DNA of 64,000 nt, taken from Comamonadaceae bacterium 2FH. GTDB lineage: Bacteria > Pseudomonadota > Gammaproteobacteria > Burkholderiales > Burkholderiaceae_C. Location of the stretch: the NCBI GenBank assembly GCA_005503335.1, contig SCMQ01000001.1, forward strand, positions 248,001-312,000. The letters are read 5' to 3'. Below, one piece after another: positions 35,163 to 44,155 of this stretch (its first letter is position 1; the number at the start of each line of letters is the position of its first letter). Both the position numbers and the translations under genes were made by a program. Below the pieces are notes generated by a model. That model did not search any database. It was not told where the DNA came from and saw only the letters and a program-made list of their open reading frames with translations.

Positions 35163-35351
35163 GCTGACCGCCAAACCACAGGCAACAGAAGCCGTCCGAA
35201 ACAGCGCAACGCCAACGAGAAACACCCTCTTGCGCCCATGCTTGTCTGCCAACCCGCCGGATGGGATCAGCATCGCGGCATAGACCACGGTGTAGGCATT
35301 GAGAACCCACGAAAGGTCTGCCGCAGTGGCCTGCGGAAAACCTGCCCGCAA
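35163..35351 (-). pseudogene. MFS transporter fragment (DHA2-like)
   Basis: On the minus strand, RAGFPQATAADLSWVLNAY, YAAMLIPSGGLADKHGRKR and FLVGVALF read as the first helices of a DHA2-type drug/solute antiporter, including the loop-2 GGLADKHGRK motif. The real N-terminus and everything after helix 3 are gone. It abuts a fragment of a CoA-ligase gene on the other strand. Confidence 0.78.
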
Positions 35352-35357
35352 GGTGGA

Positions 35358-35442
35358 GATGGACGGGTCGGTCGATCACGTGGCCTGCTGCCTGCTCGCG
35401 TTGGGGCTGCAGCGGGGCGACCGCATCGGCGTGCTGGGTCTG
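35358..35442 (+). pseudogene. Short duplicate of the CoA ligase gene
   Basis: These 85 bp match 37894-37978, inside the ligase at 37778, with four mismatches (MDGSVDHVACCLLALGLQ region). Both ends break off abruptly, to the MFS fragment on one side and to unrecognised sequence on the other. It is the signature of a local rearrangement, not a gene. Confidence 0.8.
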
Positions 35443-35540
35443 ATTGCGTTGATCGGCTGCCCCACGTCCTGGCTGGTTCACGCCTTCTTCAATCTCCTGC
35501 TCGCTTTCTCGTCAACCGCGCCACAGCGCAATCAAACGCC

Positions 35541-36698
35541 ATGTCCATTGATCCCACCATCGGTCGCCCTCTTCAATCCGTGCTGAAGCCGCAGCGAATT
35601 CGCGCCGCACTGGTCCGCCAGGTCGGAGGTCCCTTCATCGTCGAAGACCTGTCGCTGTCGCCGCCAGGCCGCGGCGAAATCATGGTGCGCCTGCATGGCA
35701 CGGGAATCTGCCATACCGACCTGGTTTGCCGAGACGGCTTTCCGGTGCCGCTACCCATCGTGCTGGGACACGAAGGCGCAGGCACTGTGGTGGCGCTGGG
35801 GGACGGGGTCGAGTCGCTGCAGGTCGGCGACCCGGTGGTGATGTCCTTCGGCAGCTGCGGCCAGTGCCCCAACTGCGCACGCCACCAGCCAGCGTACTGC
35901 CACAGCATGGTGCCAATCAACTTCGGCGGCCAGCGTTGGCCCGACGGCGGTACGGCGCTGCAGCAAGGCGACCGCCCGGTGCATGGCCATTTCTTCGACC
36001 AGTCTTCGTTCGCCACCTATGCGATCGGCCAAGCCCGAAGCGCGGTCAAAGTGGATCCCGACCTGCCGCTGCACCTGCTCGGGCCTCTGGCATGCAGCAT
36101 GCAAACCGGCGCCGGTGCCGTGATGCGTTCGCTGCGACTGCAGCGCGACGAGAGCTTCGCGGTGTTCGGCGGCGGTGCCGTCGGGCTCAGCGCGGTGATG
36201 ATGGCGCGGCATCTCGAGGCCAGCCATATTGTGGTCGTCGAGCCCGTGGCGGCAAGGCGAGCCCTGGCGCTGGAACTCGGCGCGACTGCGGCGATCGATC
36301 CGCGCAGCACCGGCGATGTCGTGACGGCGCTGCGCGAGGCCACCGGAGGAGGGGTGTACCGTGCTCTGGACACCACCGGCTTGCCGCAGGTCATCGAGCA
36401 GGCCTTCCAGGCGCTCGCGCCGAACGGCCTGCTGGGCTTGCTTGGCGTCTCGGCGCCGGATGCACAGCTGCCCGTGCGCATCATGGACCTGGTGCTCCGG
36501 GGAGCTGGCGTAAAGGCGATCCTCGAGGGGGACAGCGACCCGCAGACCTTCATTCCGCAGTTGCTGGCGCTGTATCGCTCCGGTCGTTTTCCCTTTGATC
36601 GGCTGGTGCGCACATACCCGTTCGAGGCCATCAACGAGGCCGCTCGCGCTGCGGCCAGCGGCGAGGTGATCAAGCCCGTGCTGCTGTTCGGCGCGTGA
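35541..36698 (+). CDS. Zn-dependent alcohol dehydrogenase (MDR, class III/benzyl-alcohol type)
   Basis: A 385-residue medium-chain dehydrogenase. Catalytic-zinc ligands: Cys in GICHTDL (about residue 53), His in GHEGAG, and Cys in GPLACSMQTG. The structural-zinc lobe CGQCPNCARHQPAYC lies near residue 112. The NAD motif FGGGAVGLSA is near 210. It resembles aryl-, allyl- or geraniol-type alcohol dehydrogenases. It starts at ATG 35541 with no clear ribosome site and no shared-motif promoter, after a zone of gene debris, so it may depend on read-through. It would oxidise an alcohol such as a terpenol released by the nearby esterase to the aldehyde. Confidence 0.92.
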   Translation: MSIDPTIGRPLQSVLKPQRIRAALVRQVGGPFIVEDLSLSPPGRGEIMVRLHGTGICHTDLVCRDGFPVPLPIVLGHEGAGTVVALGDGVESLQVGDPVVMSFGSCGQCPNCARHQPAYCHSMVPINFGGQRWPDGGTALQQGDRPVHGHFFDQSSFATYAIGQARSAVKVDPDLPLHLLGPLACSMQTGAGAVMRSLRLQRDESFAVFGGGAVGLSAVMMARHLEASHIVVVEPVAARRALALELGATAAIDPRSTGDVVTALREATGGGVYRALDTTGLPQVIEQAFQALAPNGLLGLLGVSAPDAQLPVRIMDLVLRGAGVKAILEGDSDPQTFIPQLLALYRSGRFPFDRLVRTYPFEAINEAARAAASGEVIKPVLLFGA

Positions 36699-36720
36699 GG
36701 GTAAACACCGAGTCTTGCTC

Positions 36721-36739
36721 AGCGACCGTCCGGGTCGCT
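36721..36739. repeat. Inverted repeat after the alcohol dehydrogenase
   Basis: AGCGACC (36721-36727) and GGTCGCT (36733-36739) form a 7-bp hairpin just after the dehydrogenase stop. It has no T-run, so a terminator is only possible. It ends 4 bp before the shared promoter element. Confidence 0.4.
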
Positions 36740-36742
36740 TAG

Positions 36743-36782
36743 CAAGCTGGCACAAGACTCAGGCGCATGCGCCGCCTAACAT
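36743..36782 (+). promoter_or_regulatory. Shared-motif promoter 3 (first AraC regulator)
   Basis: CAAGCTGGCACAAGAC at 36743-36758 (one mismatch to the consensus at base 2), 18-bp gap, TAACAT at 36777-36782. The regulator gene begins 63 bp further on, so the regulator appears to sit in its own regulon. Confidence 0.68.
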
Positions 36783-36845
36783 GTGTACAGCGTCATATCA
36801 AGGGCACGCCCAACATTCGGAGCGGCCCGTACAGGAGACAAACGC

Positions 36846-37667
36846 ATGCGCTCTACGCCCGCACACCGCGCGTCCGATCGCTTGATGTGGATCACACCCG
36901 ACCGGGTGTTCTACGTGGGGCTCCTCGGAGCGCCGTCGGTACGAACGATGGGCGCGGTAATCGCCTACGTGGCCGCGGAAGGGGCGATTCGCGTGAGCAT
37001 TGACGGCGGTGAATGGCAGACCACCCAGCTGGCCGTGGTGCCGCCTTACGTTCCGCACCGTGTGATGTCCGAGGCTCGACTCATCCACATGGTCAAGCTG
37101 GAGGCGGAGACGGTGGACATGGCCCATCTGCCGGCGCCGATGGGGGCGTGTGGCGCCGTCGATGCGCCGTGGTTCGTCGAACGCGTTCGCCACCTCCATC
37201 GCGAGTTGAGCACGCAAGGGTGTGACATCGATCTGATGGCGCTCGATTTCGACAGAGTGTTCTTCGGCCAGGCGATTCCTTCGCAGCCTCTCGACCGCCG
37301 CATCCGCGCCGTGATCGATCGCATCAAGGCTGACCCCTCCGCGCCGTCGTGCGCCGAGACATGCGCCGAGCAGGTCCATCTGTCCTTCTCGCGCTTCCTG
37401 CATCTGTTCAAGCAGGAGGTGGGCATGCCCTTCCGCAGCTTCCGCACGTGGAAGCGGGCTCGAAGCCTCCTGCACCACGTCAACCGTGACTCCAACCTGG
37501 CGCATGTGGCCCTGGACACAGGTTACCCAGACTCCACTCACTTCAGCCACTCGATCCGCCAAGTCTACGGGCTGAAGCCGAAGGACATTTTTGCCGGTTC
37601 CCGTCGATTGGCGATCTACGCGCAGACCGCGCCTGCGTCATGCAGGACCGCTTTTTCTGCGGCCTGA
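36846..37667 (+). CDS. AraC-family regulator, first paralogue
   Basis: A 273-residue AraC/XylS regulator. The N-terminal cupin-like sensing part (SDRLMWITPDRVFYVG, VPPYVPHRV) is followed by two HTH motifs in the last ~100 residues: CAEQVHLSFSRFLHLFKQEVG and VALDTGYPDSTHFSHSIRQVYG. ATG 36846 has AGGAGA 8 nt upstream. It is a clear paralogue of the regulator at 58057, with which it shares the sensor and DNA-reading parts. Candidate activator of the shared-motif promoters; autoregulated. Confidence 0.92.
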   Translation: MRSTPAHRASDRLMWITPDRVFYVGLLGAPSVRTMGAVIAYVAAEGAIRVSIDGGEWQTTQLAVVPPYVPHRVMSEARLIHMVKLEAETVDMAHLPAPMGACGAVDAPWFVERVRHLHRELSTQGCDIDLMALDFDRVFFGQAIPSQPLDRRIRAVIDRIKADPSAPSCAETCAEQVHLSFSRFLHLFKQEVGMPFRSFRTWKRARSLLHHVNRDSNLAHVALDTGYPDSTHFSHSIRQVYGLKPKDIFAGSRRLAIYAQTAPASCRTAFSAA

Positions 37668-37694
37668 CTCCGTTCGATCGGACTCTTTTATTGA

Positions 37695-37734
37695 CCACTT
37701 TTCGCAAGATGGTCCCCGAGCCACACGGTAGTCT
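37695..37734 (+). promoter_or_regulatory. Shared-motif promoter 4 (CoA ligase/envelope operon)
   Basis: CCACTTTTCGCAAGAT at 37695-37710, 18-bp gap, TAGTCT at 37729-37734; ATG 37778 is 43 bp on. It would drive the ligase, aldehyde dehydrogenase and envelope genes through 47703. Confidence 0.68.
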
Positions 37735-37777
37735 GCCAAGGCTGCCTGCAATGCAGGGCACCGAAAAGGAATGAACG

Positions 37778-39352
37778 ATGAAGGATTGTGTAGTGCAGAC
37801 CGCCTCCTTGGGCGAATCGTTGAGGGAAGCTGCCAAGCGCTGGCCAGCGGCTCCCGCCTTCGTGGATGGAACGAGGAGTTGGTCGTTCTCGCAGATGGAC
37901 GAGTCGGTCGATCGCGTGGCCTGCGGCCTGCTCGCGCTGGGGCTGCAGCGGGGCGACCGCATCGGCGTGCTGGGTCTGAACCAGATTGGTTGGCTGCAGT
38001 TGTTTCTCGCCGCAGCGCGCATCGGCGTATGCGTGGTCGCGCTGAGCGTACGCTATCGTGATCACGAGCTGCTGGGCATGCTCGGCGACAGCGGCGCGAA
38101 GGCGCTCTTCACGGTGCGCAACGCGGACGGCGTCGACTTCGTGGAAATGGTGCGAGGGGTGCGCGATCGGTTGGATCAGCTGGTCCATGTCGGCACGTTC
38201 GAGGCCGATTCGGAAGGCGCGCTGACGCTGGCGGCACTGGAGCGCACGCCCGTCGATGTACGACGCCTGGCGCAGGCGAGCGCCGCGGTGGGTGCGGACG
38301 ATGCCGCGATGGTGATTTTCACGTCGGGTACAACCGGCCGCCCGAAGGGTGCCTTGCTCACGCATGGTTCGATGCTGGCTGCAGCGCGTGCCGAGGCCGA
38401 GCATCTGAACGTCGTGCCTGGCGATCATGTGAAAGTTGCAATGCCGCTGAACCATGTCGGGGGTATCACCTGCTGCATCCTGACGATGCTGCTGGGCGGG
38501 GCATCGAGCGAGCTGGTGCCTGCCTTCAAGGCGGAGGCGGTGTTGCAGATGATGGCGGCACGCCCGCCGACCGTGATCGTCGGCGTGCCAACGATGCTGA
38601 CGCTGCTGTTGATGCACCGGGAGAAGGTGTCGGTGGACCTGTCGGGCGTGCGCCTGGTGATCACAGGGGGATCGAACGCCGACGGCGAGCTGCTCAGCCG
38701 GTTGATGGCGGCGATGCCCCGCGCCGCAGTGATGAATTTGTACGGCTTGTCCGAGTCGTCCGGCGCGCTCGTCATGACCCCGTGGAATGCCGATCGCGCT
38801 GCCGTGCTGTCCTCGATCGGCCGGCCATTGCCGGGCGTGGAAACGCGTGTCGTCGATTCGTCAGGGGTCGAGGTGCCGGGCGGCGAAGTCGGCGAACTGT
38901 GGTTCCGAGGCCTTGGCGTGGTCAAGGGCTATCTTGGCGGGGAGGCGACGGAGGGGTCGTTCGGGCCCGATGGTTGGCTGCGCACCGGCGACATGGGCTG
39001 CATCGACGAGAGCGGCTACATCCATCTGCGCGGCCGCAAGAAGGACATGTTCATCCAGGGCGGTTTCAACGTGTACCCGGCCGAGGTGGAGAACTTCATC
39101 GCCAGCCACCCCGCGGTGCTGATGGTGGCGGGGATTGGCGTGCCCGATCCAGTGATGGGCGAGATAGGGCGCTATCACGTGGTGCTGCGGCCCGGCGCAG
39201 CCCTGACAGCGGAGGAACTGTGCGCGTATTGCGCCCAGCATCTGGCCGACTACAAGGTGCCACGGCAGGTCGTGTTCCTCGACCAGTTGCCGCTCACTCC
39301 GACTGGCAAGGTGCACAAGGCTGCGTTGCGCGATGCAACTGGCAATCAATGA
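37778..39352 (+). CDS. Acyl-CoA synthetase (AMP-forming), first
   Basis: A 524-residue ANL ligase. P-loop FTSGTTGRPKGALLTHG near residue 175, NLYGLSESSG near 320 (Ser where most have Thr), the hinge HLRGRKKDMFIQGGFNVYPAEVE near 420, and the catalytic Lys in LTPTGKVHK near the end. AAAAGGA lies upstream of ATG 37778. It converts a free acid to acyl-CoA with ATP. Its gene heads an operon with an aldehyde dehydrogenase, which suggests that the acid comes from aldehyde oxidation. Confidence 0.93.
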   Translation: MKDCVVQTASLGESLREAAKRWPAAPAFVDGTRSWSFSQMDESVDRVACGLLALGLQRGDRIGVLGLNQIGWLQLFLAAARIGVCVVALSVRYRDHELLGMLGDSGAKALFTVRNADGVDFVEMVRGVRDRLDQLVHVGTFEADSEGALTLAALERTPVDVRRLAQASAAVGADDAAMVIFTSGTTGRPKGALLTHGSMLAAARAEAEHLNVVPGDHVKVAMPLNHVGGITCCILTMLLGGASSELVPAFKAEAVLQMMAARPPTVIVGVPTMLTLLLMHREKVSVDLSGVRLVITGGSNADGELLSRLMAAMPRAAVMNLYGLSESSGALVMTPWNADRAAVLSSIGRPLPGVETRVVDSSGVEVPGGEVGELWFRGLGVVKGYLGGEATEGSFGPDGWLRTGDMGCIDESGYIHLRGRKKDMFIQGGFNVYPAEVENFIASHPAVLMVAGIGVPDPVMGEIGRYHVVLRPGAALTAEELCAYCAQHLADYKVPRQVVFLDQLPLTPTGKVHKAALRDATGNQ

Positions 39353-39409
39353 ACCTCTCTGTGCAATAGCTCGCCACGGTATCACCCCTCGAAACACCCA
39401 CCGTCCGAT

Positions 39410-40837
39410 ATGTCCTCCTCCACACTACCCGACACCTTCCTTCTTTCCATCGACGGCCAGGGAGTTGCCGGTCTTGACGAATTCGATGTGATCGACCCGG
39501 CCACGGAGGAGCTGGTCGCTCGATGTCCGGCAGCCGATGCCAGCATGCTGACAGCGGCGGTGGCCTCAGCGAGCCGCGCCTTCCCGGCCTGGCGATCCAC
39601 TCCATGGAGCGAACGCAGCGCGGCCTTGAAGGCCCTGGGGCAGTTGCTGCAAACGCACCGCGAAACGCTGGTGACCTTGCTGGTGCGCGAACAGGGCAAA
39701 CCGCGTGCGGCGGCCGAGTGGGAAATTGACGGGTCTGCGGCGTGGTTCGCGGGAATTGCCGAGCAGGCGCTCGAGGACGAGGAGCGCCCGATGCTGCCCG
39801 GCGTGAAGAGCATCCTCAGGCACATGCCGGTGGGCGTGGTCGCCGCGATCGTGCCGTGGAACTTCCCGATCCTGCTGGCCGTGTGGAAGATCGCGCCGGC
39901 CCTGCTCACGGGCAACACCATGGTGCTGAAGCCGTCGCCCTACACACCGCTGACCACTCTGCACTTCGGCCTGCTGGCGCAGAGCGTCCTGCCGCCGGGC
40001 GTGTTGAATGTGCTGGCCCTGCCGGACAGTCTCGCTCCGCGGCTGACCGAGCATCCCGATGTCGGGATGATTGCCTTCACCGGGTCGACCGAAACCGGCA
40101 AGAAGATCATGCGATCAGCCTCCGCGTCCATCAAGCGGGTGACGCTCGAGCTGGGCGGCAACGATCCGGCGATCGTCCTGCCGGACGCCGACGTCGAGGC
40201 GGCCGCGCCGGCCCTGTTCTGGGCGGCCTTCCAGAACAGCGCCCAATTCTGCGTGGCAAGCAAGCGGCTGTATGTGCACGAGTCGATCTACGACCGCTTC
40301 TGTGAAGCCCTGGTGGCGTATGCACGCACCGTGCAGGTGGGCAGCGGCTTGGACCCAGCTGCGGGCCTCGGACCGATTCAAAACCGCGTCCAGTTCAACA
40401 AGGTGCGCGACCTCATCGATGACAGCCGCCGAGCGGGCCACCGCTTCCTGCTGGGCGGTGAGGTGCAGGACGGGCCGGGGTATTTCGTCCCGGTCACGCT
40501 CATCGACAACCCGCCCGATCACGCGCGCTGCGTGGTCGAGGAGGCATTCGGACCCGTTCTGCCCATTCTGAAATACCGCGATATCGACGAAGTGATCGCG
40601 CGCGCAAACGCATCGCACTACGGTTTGGCCTCATCGGTGTGGGGGCGCGACGAGCAGGCTGCTGCGGACGTGGGTCGGCGCCTAGAGGCCGGCGTCGTGT
40701 GGATCAACTGCATTCACCAAATGAGCCCCGCCATTCCCATGGGGGGCGTCAAGCAATCGGGGTTCGGCGTGGAGAACGGTCCGGAAGGGCTGGCGCACTA
40801 CTGCAACCTGCAAACCATCGTGCAAAAGGCTGGCTGA
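39410..40837 (+). CDS. NAD(P)-dependent aldehyde dehydrogenase
   Basis: A 475-residue ALDH. Cofactor-site PWNFPILLAVWKIAPAL near 138, FTGSTETGKKIM near 223, general base Glu in ELGGND near 246, and nucleophile Cys281 in NSAQFCVASKR, all present. The product acid would be activated by the neighbouring ligases. It lies 57 bp after the ligase and 41 bp before the DUF1302 gene, with no promoter element of its own. Confidence 0.94.
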   Translation: MSSSTLPDTFLLSIDGQGVAGLDEFDVIDPATEELVARCPAADASMLTAAVASASRAFPAWRSTPWSERSAALKALGQLLQTHRETLVTLLVREQGKPRAAAEWEIDGSAAWFAGIAEQALEDEERPMLPGVKSILRHMPVGVVAAIVPWNFPILLAVWKIAPALLTGNTMVLKPSPYTPLTTLHFGLLAQSVLPPGVLNVLALPDSLAPRLTEHPDVGMIAFTGSTETGKKIMRSASASIKRVTLELGGNDPAIVLPDADVEAAAPALFWAAFQNSAQFCVASKRLYVHESIYDRFCEALVAYARTVQVGSGLDPAAGLGPIQNRVQFNKVRDLIDDSRRAGHRFLLGGEVQDGPGYFVPVTLIDNPPDHARCVVEEAFGPVLPILKYRDIDEVIARANASHYGLASSVWGRDEQAAADVGRRLEAGVVWINCIHQMSPAIPMGGVKQSGFGVENGPEGLAHYCNLQTIVQKAG

Positions 40838-40878
40838 TCCGAGCTCAAGGCCACCCATCAAAACAATAGGAGACAAAC

Positions 40879-42771
40879 ATGCCACATCATCCGCAAGTGT
40901 CTGCGCGTCCAACTACGCACCTTCCCGCCAAACGGCGCGTCGGCCCTTCCTCGGCCAGCCTCATTGCCGCAGCCATCCTGCTGCAGTACGGCGCTTCGGC
41001 CGGCGCTGGAACCATTGACCTGGGCGACGGCCTGGAGGCCGACTGGTCCCTCAACGCATCGTTCGCCAACGCCTGGCGCACAAGGAACCCTGACCCGGAG
41101 TTGATCGGCATCGGCGATGGCGGCAGCGCCTCGGCCTACACCGGCTCGGCAACCAAGAACTTCGACAAGGGCGACAACTTCACGCAGTTGCTGCGCATCG
41201 TGGGTGATGTCAATGTCCGCAAGGGCGACGACGGCCTGGTGCTGCGCGCCAAGGCATGGGACAACGTCCGACTCAGCAACCAGTCGGTCCCCTTCGGCGC
41301 ACCGTCCAACGGCTTCGCCCCTAACACGCGCCTGAATGACGACGGCTTCGACACCCGGCTGTCGAAGTTCCGGGGCGCGGAGCTGCTCGATGCGTACGTC
41401 TACGGTGGATTCGACATCGCCGAGGGCTATGCGGCAAAGGTCAAGCTTGGCAGCCATGTCGTGAACTTTGGCGAGAGCCTGTTCGTGCCGGGCATCAACC
41501 AGTATTCGGTGCTGGACGTCAATGCCCTGCGCCAACCCGGTACACTGCTGAAGGAAGCGATCCTGCCGGCGCCGCAGCTGTCCTTCAATCTCGGCCTGCC
41601 CAATGGCGGCTCCGTCGAGGCGTTCTACAAATTGCGATGGGAGCGCACCAGCATCGACGGATGCGGCACCTACTGGTCGCCCTCCACTGCACTGAACTGC
41701 ACGCAGGGCCAGGCCCTGGTCGCATCTGACGCCTTTGGCTCCTTTACCTCGGCTCAGTACGCCAATGGCGTGCCAGCGCTCGGCGGTCTCAACTTCAACT
41801 TCTCTCGCCTGCCCGATCGCACGCCAGGCCACAAGGGACAGTTCGGACTGGCTTACAAGCAGACGGTCGAAGCGATCGATACCGAGCTGGGTGCGTACTT
41901 CGTCAACTACAGCGCCCACCTGCCGAACCTCTCCGCTATCCGCGACCTGACCACCGTCCCTGGCTCGGCCTACTACTCGGCGGCGCCGCTAGGCTCTGCC
42001 TTCTGGGACTATTCGGCTCGCGACATCAAGGTCTTCGGCCTCAGCGGCTCGACGGTGGTGGGCGGTTGGGCCGTCGCCGGCGAGGCGTCCTACACCAAGG
42101 ACTATCCGGTGCAGGTCAGTCCGGTCGACCTGTTCTTCGCTTTGGCCGTCCCGAACGGTGCCGGCGGTGTCGGCATCGGCCCCTTGGCGACACGTTATGG
42201 ATCCGGTGCGGCGCCACTGGGCTCCAACGCCTACCTGCGCGGCTACGACCTGAAGAACCGAACGCAGCTGCAGGTCAACACGCTGAAGGTCGTGCCCAAT
42301 GTGCTCGGCGCCACGGGCATGACGCTGCTGGCCGAGGCGGTGTACCAGCACTGGAGCGGCATCGGTAATCCGTTCACCGATGTGCGCTACGGCCGTGGCT
42401 TCGAGTACGGCGCGGCACAGGCGGCGTCGTTCGGCGGTGCCTGCCCCGCCGGCAACCCCGGCAACTGCACGACCGACGGTTACTTCACGTCGAACGCATT
42501 CGGCGTGCGAATGCTCGCCGAATTCGAGTATCCCAATGCAATCGGTGACATCACCCTGAAGCCGCGGGTGTACCTCGCCCAGGACATCTCTGGCTGGTCA
42601 GCCGACGGGATGTTCGTCAAAGACCGGCGCACCCTCAGCCTGGGGCTGCGCGCGGAGTACGCCAAGCGCTACTACGCGGACTTCAGCTACACCAGCTTCA
42701 ACCGCAAAGCACGTTTCGACAGTTTCCATGACCGCGATTTCATTGGCCTGGTCATCGGCGCCGCGTTCTAA
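40879..42771 (+). CDS. DUF1302 outer-membrane-type protein
   Basis: A 630-residue protein of the DUF1302 family. After a basic, Arg-rich N-terminus comes a hydrophobic signal (SLIAAAILLQYGASAGA, cleavage near residue 43). The rest is rich in alternating aromatic/polar beta-strand-like stretches (SNAYLRGYDLKNRTQLQ, YADFSYTSF) and ends in a beta-strand-like VIGAAF with C-terminal Phe, as expected of an outer-membrane barrel. The molecular function is not established; DUF1302 genes are usually paired with DUF1329 in catabolic loci for hydrophobic substrates, as here. AGGAGAC at 40868-40874 precedes the ATG. Confidence 0.9.
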   Translation: MPHHPQVSARPTTHLPAKRRVGPSSASLIAAAILLQYGASAGAGTIDLGDGLEADWSLNASFANAWRTRNPDPELIGIGDGGSASAYTGSATKNFDKGDNFTQLLRIVGDVNVRKGDDGLVLRAKAWDNVRLSNQSVPFGAPSNGFAPNTRLNDDGFDTRLSKFRGAELLDAYVYGGFDIAEGYAAKVKLGSHVVNFGESLFVPGINQYSVLDVNALRQPGTLLKEAILPAPQLSFNLGLPNGGSVEAFYKLRWERTSIDGCGTYWSPSTALNCTQGQALVASDAFGSFTSAQYANGVPALGGLNFNFSRLPDRTPGHKGQFGLAYKQTVEAIDTELGAYFVNYSAHLPNLSAIRDLTTVPGSAYYSAAPLGSAFWDYSARDIKVFGLSGSTVVGGWAVAGEASYTKDYPVQVSPVDLFFALAVPNGAGGVGIGPLATRYGSGAAPLGSNAYLRGYDLKNRTQLQVNTLKVVPNVLGATGMTLLAEAVYQHWSGIGNPFTDVRYGRGFEYGAAQAASFGGACPAGNPGNCTTDGYFTSNAFGVRMLAEFEYPNAIGDITLKPRVYLAQDISGWSADGMFVKDRRTLSLGLRAEYAKRYYADFSYTSFNRKARFDSFHDRDFIGLVIGAAF

Positions 42772-42792
42772 CCCTTGACGGAGAATTTTTCG

Positions 42793-44142
42793 ATGTACGG
42801 TATTCAGACCCCTCATACGCTTGTCGCCGTTGCGCTGCTCGCCGCAGCGCTGCAGGCCCATGCCAAGCTCTCCGCAGCCGAAGTGGAACGGCTGGGCAAG
42901 GACCTCACGTCCGTCGGCGCCGAAAAGGCCGGCAACAAGGACGGCAGCATCCCTGCCTGGGACGGCGGCCTGACGAAGGCCCCCGAGGGCTTCGATCCGA
43001 ACAAGGGTTGGGCCAATCCGTACAAGGCCGACAAGCCGCTGTTCACGATCACCGGCGCCAATGCCGACCAGTACAAGGATCGCCTGGCAGCCGGGCAACT
43101 AGCGCTGCTCAAACGCTACCCGTCGTACAAGATGGTGGTCTATCCGACCCGCCGGAGTGCGGCGTCGCCGGCCTCCGTCTACGAAAACGTGAAGAAGGAG
43201 GCGGCCGCCGCGGACACCATCAACGATGGCAACTCGGTGGTCAACGTGGCCAGGAGCACGGTGCCGTTCCCGATTCCGAAAAGCGGCACCGAGGCCATCT
43301 GGAACCACATCTTCCGCTACCGGGGGATGACGATCAGCCGCACGGTGAGCGAGTTCCCCGTGAAGACGGATGGTGGCTTCACGCCGGTGAAGCGGTCGGA
43401 GGAAATCATCTTTCCCATAGGCATGGAACCACCGGTGCCCGACAAGCTGTTCCTGTACCAGACCCGCTTCACCGCACCGTCCAGCATCGCTGGTGAAATG
43501 ATCCTGGCGCACGACTTCATCGACCAGTACAAGACGCCGCGGGCTGCGTGGGTCTACAACTCCGGCACCCGGCGCGTGCTGCGGGCCCCGGAGATCTCGT
43601 ACGACTCGCCGCGCCAGGGTCTAGACGGGCTCAGCACCATCGACGACTACGATGGCTACAACGGGTCGCCGGATCGCTACGAGTGGAAGCTGCTGGGCAA
43701 GCGCGAGATGTTCATCTCGTACAACAACTACGCGCTGACCGACAAGGGCCTGAAGTACGCCGACCTGGTCAAGCCCGGCGTGATGAACCAGGACTACGTT
43801 CGCTATGAACTCCATCGGGTCTGGGCGGTGGAAGCCACGCTGCGCTCGGGCAAGAGCCACATCTACGCCAAACGCGTGTACTTCCTCGACGAGGACTCCT
43901 GGCAAGTAGCCCATGGCGATCTGTACGACGGCCGGGGCGAACTTTGGCGGGTGCTGGAGCAGTACGGCGTGCAGTACTACAACGCACCGGCCTTCTGGCT
44001 CGCTGGCTCGGCGCAGTACGACCTTCAGTCGCGCCGCTATGTCTCCAGCGGCCTGGCGAACGAGGAAAAGCCGATGCTGTTCGCGCCGAACATGAAACCG
44101 GACGCGTTCTCCCCCAGTGCGCTGCGCCGCGCGGGCAACTGA
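42793..44142 (+). CDS. DUF1329 exported protein
   Basis: A 449-residue protein of the DUF1329 family, LolA/LolB-like in fold. Signal with VAVALLAAALQAHA, cleavage near 24. Family segments: GNKDGSIPAWDGGL near 55, NHIFRYRGM near 180, LDEDSWQVAHGDLYDGRGELWRV near 380. ATG 42793 has GGAG at 42780-42783; a TTG at 42775 is in frame but unlikely. It follows the DUF1302 gene directly, and the two are thought to work together in moving hydrophobic molecules across the envelope; the exact role is unknown. Confidence 0.9.
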   Translation: MYGIQTPHTLVAVALLAAALQAHAKLSAAEVERLGKDLTSVGAEKAGNKDGSIPAWDGGLTKAPEGFDPNKGWANPYKADKPLFTITGANADQYKDRLAAGQLALLKRYPSYKMVVYPTRRSAASPASVYENVKKEAAAADTINDGNSVVNVARSTVPFPIPKSGTEAIWNHIFRYRGMTISRTVSEFPVKTDGGFTPVKRSEEIIFPIGMEPPVPDKLFLYQTRFTAPSSIAGEMILAHDFIDQYKTPRAAWVYNSGTRRVLRAPEISYDSPRQGLDGLSTIDDYDGYNGSPDRYEWKLLGKREMFISYNNYALTDKGLKYADLVKPGVMNQDYVRYELHRVWAVEATLRSGKSHIYAKRVYFLDEDSWQVAHGDLYDGRGELWRVLEQYGVQYYNAPAFWLAGSAQYDLQSRRYVSSGLANEEKPMLFAPNMKPDAFSPSALRRAGN

Positions 44143-44155
44143 GCTCGAAGCACTC

